Shown here in pieces: positions 59,589 to 64,000 of a DNA stretch of 64,000 nucleotides (position 1 is the stretch's first letter; each line of letters starts with the position of its first letter). Under the pieces are notes generated by a model. It had not been told where the DNA came from and made no database searches. It saw only the letters and a list, made by a program, of their open reading frames with translations. The stretch is taken from assembly GCA_002394685.1 (NCBI GenBank), contig DGUP01000059.1:1-64000 (forward strand). Direction: 5' to 3'. Source of the DNA: Treponema sp. UBA4307. GTDB lineage: Bacteria; Spirochaetota; Spirochaetia; Treponematales; Treponemataceae. The position numbers and the translations under genes were made by a program.

Positions 59589-60596
59589 ATGGCAAAATCA
59601 AAAAAAGCAAAACCTTATATCATAATGGGAATCGTTGCATTTGCAGTAATTCTTTTTCTTTCAACAGGCCCTCTCTACATTGTAGATGAAGGTAATCAGG
59701 TTGTTGTTACAAGACTGGGACGTATTGTATCTACACATACAGACGCCGGACTTTATGTAAAGATTCCTTTCCTGGATCAGGTAACAACTTATCCTTCTAA
59801 GATTCTCTCTCTGGATGGAGACCCGGCCCGCATTCCTACAAAAGAAAATCAGTACATCATTGTTGATACAACAAGCCGCTGGAGAATTACAGATCCAGCA
59901 CTTTTCTACCAGTCAATCCGTACAATTGAATCAGCCTACATTAAGTTAGGTGATATTATTGATTCTTCAACCCGTACCGTTATTTCAAATAACCGTCTGG
60001 CAGAAATTGTCCGCAGCTCAAATATCATCAACGACAGACAAAATACAACAGAAGAACTTTCTGGAATTGAAGAAGAAGACAGCGCTGAAATTGAAGCACT
60101 TATTAATGGAAACATTGATCTGGAAAGCGTTACAAAAGGCCGTTCCCTTCTTTGCGGAGAAATGCTTCGCCAGGCTCAGAAGGCCGTTGCTGAAGGAGAA
60201 TTCGGCGTTGAACTTCTGGATATTGTACCACGTCAGGTTAAGTATTCTGATGAATTAACTGAATCTGTTTACAACAGAATGATTAAGGAAAGAAACCAGG
60301 TTGCCCAGGCCTACCGTTCACTTGGTGAAGGAAAAAAGGCTGAATGGCAGGGTAAACTGCAGAAAGAAAAGGCAACAATTCAGTCAGAAGCTTACAAAAA
60401 AGCAGAGGAAATCAAGGGTGCTGCTGATGCTCAGGCAACTGCAATTTACGCAGAAGCCTACTCAAAGGATCCTGACTTCTTTGCTTTCTGGAAGTCCCTT
60501 GAATCTTACAAATCTACAATGGGCAACTTTGACACAACCTATTCAACTAATTTAGATTATTTCAAATATCTTTACGGTTCTGACGGTAAGCGCTAG
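59589..60596 (+). CDS. hflC: HflC, SPFH-domain protease modulator
   Basis: 335 residues. N-terminal helix (about 9-27), SPFH domain (VVVTRLGRIVSTHTDAGLYVKIPF, LSLDGDPARIPTKENQYIIVDTTSRWRITDP) and a coiled coil with ERNQVAQAYRSLGEGKKAEWQG and EAYKKAEEIKGAADAQATAIYAEAY, all typical HflC. An insertion around 155-185 (NTTEELSGIEEEDSAEIEAL) is acidic. SD GGAG at 8 nt. Partner of HflK. Confidence 0.94.
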   Translation: MAKSKKAKPYIIMGIVAFAVILFLSTGPLYIVDEGNQVVVTRLGRIVSTHTDAGLYVKIPFLDQVTTYPSKILSLDGDPARIPTKENQYIIVDTTSRWRITDPALFYQSIRTIESAYIKLGDIIDSSTRTVISNNRLAEIVRSSNIINDRQNTTEELSGIEEEDSAEIEALINGNIDLESVTKGRSLLCGEMLRQAQKAVAEGEFGVELLDIVPRQVKYSDELTESVYNRMIKERNQVAQAYRSLGEGKKAEWQGKLQKEKATIQSEAYKKAEEIKGAADAQATAIYAEAYSKDPDFFAFWKSLESYKSTMGNFDTTYSTNLDYFKYLYGSDGKR

Positions 60597-60626
60597 TTCT
60601 GTTAAGATTAATATAAGGTGATGAAA

Positions 60627-62474
60627 ATGAAAAAACTTGTGTTCCAGCAGAATGGAAAAATCTATCTGGATTCAGGAATGAATGAAACATTCTTTGCAAA
60701 ATCCCGCATGGCAGAAAGACTTGAGGAGAAAGGTTTCCTTGCTGAAAAAATATCAGGCAGCTGGAAATTTACTCCCTGGAATTTTACTGGAACACAGTTG
60801 ACTTCAGATGTGCTTCCTCTTGATCAGGAAATGCCTGCTGCAAAAAGGGCCGCACTGGATACTGTGCTTTTTGAAGGAGAGGCCTTTTCCGGCTGTACCC
60901 TGAAAGATTATCTGGATGCAGATGAAGGGGCCTTAAAATCCGAACAGAAAACCCTTCCAGTTTACGCCTGTGCAAAAGCAGTCACTGTTCTTGAAGAAGC
61001 AGTAGAACAAAACGTAAAACTTTATCAGACTGGAGCCGCAGGAATTTTTCTCAGTGAAGATTTTACAAAAGTGATTTTCCTGCCTCCTGCCCTCTTTGAC
61101 CAGAGCGCTTCCATTTCAGGTCAGGAAGAATATGCAAAAAATCAGGGCTTTTTCATCAACCAGAATCTGAATGGACCAGCAGGCCTGAATTTTCTTCAGT
61201 CTGTAATCACATACAGAATTCTTACAGGCCGCTATCCTTTCTCAGAAATAAATCCTTTTAACCGGCATGAAGATTATCTGGACCACAATTTTATTCCACT
61301 TAAAAACAGCATCTGGGGTCTGGATAAAGACCTGTCAGCTTTTGTTGATAATGCCCTGATGCGTAGACAAAAAAATAATTCTGTTAACGGAAAATCTTCA
61401 AAGGGTGCAAAAAGATCCATTCAGGAAACCTTTGCAGCCCAGATTCGTGAAGACAATAAGGCTGGTAAAAGTTCCGAAGAAATCAAGGATTTAACTTCCT
61501 TTGTACTTAAATTTCCTCTTGAAGCTTTCTACAGGGAACTGGGACTTACAAGCGAAGGAAATCTTCAGCCAGGAGATAATCTTGCACCGGTTACCAGAAA
61601 AGCTCAGATCAGTCAGATTCAGTTTGAAGAAAAAGCTCAGAAGGAATACAAAAGTTTTAATGCAAGGTTAAGAAACAAAAGATTCTTCCGCAAACATAAA
61701 ACCGTGTTTTCAATTCTTTTTATTGCCCTGACAGTAATTACAGCTTTCTCCCTTTCAATGCACGCTTCAAATATGAAAAAGCCTACAACAATGGGGCTCA
61801 CCTCTATTGAAACCATTGAAATGTTCCTGGGAGGTTACAACCGGCTGGATGTTGTGGCAGTGCAAAGTTCTTCAAAATGCCACGACGCCCGCATGCTGGA
61901 AGACACAATCTCCAGTTTCTATGTTGCTTCAAAACAAAGATCCATCTATAGTCCTCAGGATACAACCGTTACTCCGGCCGAGTGGATTCTCTATAACAGA
62001 AATCTTGCATACAGCATGAACGGTCTGACCCAGCTCTACATTGATAATATTAAGGGAAGATTGTACTTTGAAGGTCCTGCAAGAAATACCCGTCCCCAGC
62101 CTCTTACAGTAGAAGACGGAACCCTGCTGCAGAAAGGTGAAGAAAGGGAACACATTGTTCAGTACTACGTGCTCTTTAACGATGGACCGGAAACTTTACA
62201 CATTGGAAAACACAGGGATAACATTAAGCTGACCTATGACGGAAAAAAATGGATTGTTACCCAGTTCCAGACCAATGTTGAACTTGAAGAAATCAATTTA
62301 AATGAATTCAAGGAAGACTATGCTGCTGCACTGGAAAAGTGCCAGGGAGATTTTCTCCAGACAGTCCAGCTTCTTGCAGAAAAATATCCTTTTGTAAATT
62401 CAAAAAGCGAAATTCTGGAAGCCCAAAACTATGTTAAGGCAAATACCTACTTTCTGAAGGAAGAAGAGCAGTAA
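60627..62474 (+). CDS. Membrane protein with a possible degenerate protein-kinase-like domain
   Basis: 615 residues from ATG 60627 (AAGG 8 nt upstream; GTG 60618 and ATG 60621 are too close to it). The cytoplasmic part (about 1-340) has a stretch reading GIFLSEDFTKVIFLPPALFD, then NGPAGLNFLQSVITYRILTGRYPF and LSAFVDNALMRR, which follows the order of a kinase C-lobe. HRD and DFG residues are absent. One membrane helix (about 360-378) is followed by a ~235-residue extracytoplasmic domain without a known motif. It is downstream of hflKC in the same direction, so a link to FtsH regulation is possible. Confidence 0.65.
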   Translation: MKKLVFQQNGKIYLDSGMNETFFAKSRMAERLEEKGFLAEKISGSWKFTPWNFTGTQLTSDVLPLDQEMPAAKRAALDTVLFEGEAFSGCTLKDYLDADEGALKSEQKTLPVYACAKAVTVLEEAVEQNVKLYQTGAAGIFLSEDFTKVIFLPPALFDQSASISGQEEYAKNQGFFINQNLNGPAGLNFLQSVITYRILTGRYPFSEINPFNRHEDYLDHNFIPLKNSIWGLDKDLSAFVDNALMRRQKNNSVNGKSSKGAKRSIQETFAAQIREDNKAGKSSEEIKDLTSFVLKFPLEAFYRELGLTSEGNLQPGDNLAPVTRKAQISQIQFEEKAQKEYKSFNARLRNKRFFRKHKTVFSILFIALTVITAFSLSMHASNMKKPTTMGLTSIETIEMFLGGYNRLDVVAVQSSSKCHDARMLEDTISSFYVASKQRSIYSPQDTTVTPAEWILYNRNLAYSMNGLTQLYIDNIKGRLYFEGPARNTRPQPLTVEDGTLLQKGEEREHIVQYYVLFNDGPETLHIGKHRDNIKLTYDGKKWIVTQFQTNVELEEINLNEFKEDYAAALEKCQGDFLQTVQLLAEKYPFVNSKSEILEAQNYVKANTYFLKEEEQ

Positions 62475-62490
62475 AAAAAATCAGAAATTC

Positions 62491-62529
62491 TGTCAAATTG
62501 ACATTTTTTTCACTTTTGTCAAATTGACT
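62491..62529 (+). promoter_or_regulatory. Two identical 11-bp palindromes (operators) at the mmdA promoter
   Basis: GTCAAATTGAC occurs at 62492-62502 and 62518-62528, centres 26 bp apart, each preceded by T. The second covers the -35 hexamer. This is a typical dimeric repressor or tandem-binding layout; the regulator is unknown. Confidence 0.75.
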
Positions 62530-62552
62530 ATAGATATTATTAACGTTATACT
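62524..62552 (+). promoter_or_regulatory. Promoter of the acyl-CoA carboxyltransferase gene
   Basis: -35 TTGACT (62524-62529), 17-bp spacer, -10 TATACT (62547-62552). A small stem AGCTGA/TCAGCT lies in the leader (about 62562-62580). Confidence 0.88.
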
Positions 62553-62604
62553 TCACCATATAGCTGAATCCTTATCAGCTAATGAATTACAAAACGAGGT
62601 CTCT

Positions 62605-64000
62605 ATGGCAAACGTTACATACAATATTGAAAAGCAGCACGCTAAAGGTAAGCTGCACGCAATTGAACGCATCAATGCACTTTGCGATAAAAATACTTTC
62701 TATGAAATCTATTCAGCTGCACGCCACAACTGTACAAGTTTCGGAATGGAAAAAAAGGATATTCCTTATGACGGCGTAATCACAGGTTTTGGTAAAATCA
62801 ACGGCAAAAAGGTTGCTGTATATGCCCAGGACTTTACAGTTCAGGGAGGTTCACTGGGTAAGGTTCACGGTCAGAAAATTGCTGAATTAATTAAGATGGC
62901 AATTGAAGCCAGATGTCCTGTAATTGGAGTAAATGATTCAGGTGGAGCCCGCATTCAGGAAGGTGTAGATGCCCTCTGCGGATATGGAGATCTTTTCTAC
63001 CAGAACGTACGTGCTTCAGGAACAGTACCACAGATTTCAATCATCGCAGGTCCATGTGCAGGTGGTGCAGTATATTCTCCAGGAATCACAGACTTTATCT
63101 TTGCAGTTGATAAAATCTCTCAGATGTTTATTACTGGTCCAAAAGTTGTAAAGGCTGTAATGTTCCAGGATATTTCCGCAGAAGATTTAGGCGGCGCTTC
63201 AATCCACTCTTCAAAGAGCGGTGTTGCCCACTTCAGATGTGAAAGCGAAAACGAATGCTACGAACAGGTTAGAAAACTTCTGGATTACATTCCTCACTAC
63301 TATGGAGAAGAACTTCTTGCTAATCCAAAGTTCAAGTTTGACCAGCACAAAGCTGAAAAGAAAATCGGTACAATTCTGCCGGAACGTTCTGCCCAGCCAT
63401 ATAATATGAAGGATGTTATTGACTGCGTTGTTGATGAAGACAGTTTCTTTGAAGTAATGAAGGAATTTGCTCCAAATGCAGTTGTTGGTTTTGCAAAAAT
63501 TGAAGGAAGAAGCGTTGGTATTGTAGGAAACAATCCTGCAGGTATCGGCGGTGTTCTTGACTGCGATTCTTCAGATAAGATTGCACGTTTTGTCCGCTAC
63601 TGCGATTCTTTCAATGTACCTTTAGTAAACTTTGTTGATGTTCCAGGATTTATTCCAGGCCCTAACGAAGAACAGAAAGGTATTATCCGTCACGGAGCAA
63701 AAATCATCTATGCTTACAGTGAAGCAACAGTACCAAAGGTTACAGTCATTACACGTAAGGCTTATGGTGGCGCATACATTGCAATGTGTTCAAAGCATCT
63801 TGGTGCTGATTTTGTTTACGCATGGCCAAAGGCTGAAATTGCAGTTATGGGTGCAGAAGGTGCTCTGGAAATTCTCTATGCTAAGGAAATGAAGGATCCT
63901 GCACAGGCTCAGCTGGTTGCACAGAAGAGTCAGGAATACAGGGAAACAATTATGACTCCTACAATTGCAGCACAGCGTGACTACATCAGCGAAATCATTC
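62605..64000 (+). CDS. mmdA: Acyl-CoA carboxyltransferase subunit (MmdA/PccB type), 3' end beyond window
   Basis: 465 codons open to the right edge; the family is about 510-520 residues, so the last ~50 are missing. Motifs: FTVQGGSLGKVHGQKI, GVNDSGGARIQEGV, GPCAGGAVYSPG, GNNPAGIGGVLD, VPGFIPGPNEEQKGIIRHGAK, RKAYGGAYIAMCSK and WPKAEIAVMGAEGALEIL. These are the two carboxyltransferase lobes with acyl-CoA and biotin pockets. It probably acts in methylmalonyl-CoA decarboxylation or propionyl-CoA carboxylation (propionate/succinate metabolism, possibly sodium-linked). Partner genes would lie to the right. SD GAGG 6 nt before ATG 62605. Confidence 0.93.
   Translation, partial: MANVTYNIEKQHAKGKLHAIERINALCDKNTFYEIYSAARHNCTSFGMEKKDIPYDGVITGFGKINGKKVAVYAQDFTVQGGSLGKVHGQKIAELIKMAIEARCPVIGVNDSGGARIQEGVDALCGYGDLFYQNVRASGTVPQISIIAGPCAGGAVYSPGITDFIFAVDKISQMFITGPKVVKAVMFQDISAEDLGGASIHSSKSGVAHFRCESENECYEQVRKLLDYIPHYYGEELLANPKFKFDQHKAEKKIGTILPERSAQPYNMKDVIDCVVDEDSFFEVMKEFAPNAVVGFAKIEGRSVGIVGNNPAGIGGVLDCDSSDKIARFVRYCDSFNVPLVNFVDVPGFIPGPNEEQKGIIRHGAKIIYAYSEATVPKVTVITRKAYGGAYIAMCSKHLGADFVYAWPKAEIAVMGAEGALEILYAKEMKDPAQAQLVAQKSQEYRETIMTPTIAAQRDYISEII

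Overview
The window looks like spirochaete chromosome, most likely a host-associated, anaerobic gut or rumen Treponema. Supporting features are the A+T-rich intergenic DNA, long operons with good Shine-Dalgarno (SD) sites, many short-lipobox lipoproteins, a UPF0164/PorV-like barrel, BMP-type nucleoside ABC genes, rubrerythrin, and a secreted GH5 cellulase lipoprotein that suggests a plant-fibre habitat. The genus is inferred from gene content only. No database search was possible.

Layout. 1-3211: type I restriction-modification genes (hsdR, 5' part of hsdM), lying beside a tRNA-Thr gene whose 3' half is repeated twice more in ~160-bp units (3315-3708). 3799-8082: a Crp-like regulator with two cyclic-nucleotide domains, a PHP phosphoesterase and small membrane/unknown genes. 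8236-12573: an outer-membrane barrel and a giant Ig-repeat OmpA protein. 12715-17156: ispH and yajC-secD-secF. 17280-23619: envelope genes (two TPR lipoproteins, a membrane protein, a LysM lytic transglycosylase, an OmpA protein). 23658-26896: purN, purM, xpt and rubrerythrin. 27090-31965: a BMP-type (nucleoside-like) ABC importer. 32459-35514: unknown genes and groEL, whose 3' end is copied in a tandem 79-bp repeat. 35683-39702: secreted unknown proteins, a DIP1984-family protein and a diacylglycerol glycosyltransferase. 39780-52999: a six-gene minus-strand operon reading adenylate cyclase, FecR/Fn3-like protein, beta-barrel, then three right-handed beta-helix lipoproteins. 53164-64000: GH5 cellulase, ABC-F ATPase, DUF4230 protein, hflK-hflC, a kinase-like membrane protein, and the start of an acyl-CoA carboxyltransferase gene (mmdA/pccB type).

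The most notable signals are these. (1) A G8 tract at 41795-41802 puts a Pmp-like beta-helix lipoprotein out of frame; G9 or G6 would restore a ~1146-residue protein, so this looks like a phase-variable surface gene inside the cyclase operon. (2) Two unrelated loci (tRNA-Thr and groEL) show the same pattern: the 3' end of a gene copied in tandem with hairpins. (3) There is a MITE-like family with GCCCGAATGTCGAGTTTT terminal inverted repeats (four copies or remnants) plus a modular relative sharing its core. (4) Several genes have a good -10 box 7-9 nt before the start codon and no SD, which suggests leaderless mRNAs. (5) Two identical palindromes sit over the mmdA promoter, and a terminator-like hairpin sits in the leader of the BMP transporter operon.

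Where an SD or gene overlap favoured another start than the longest ORF, the start was moved and the reason is given.
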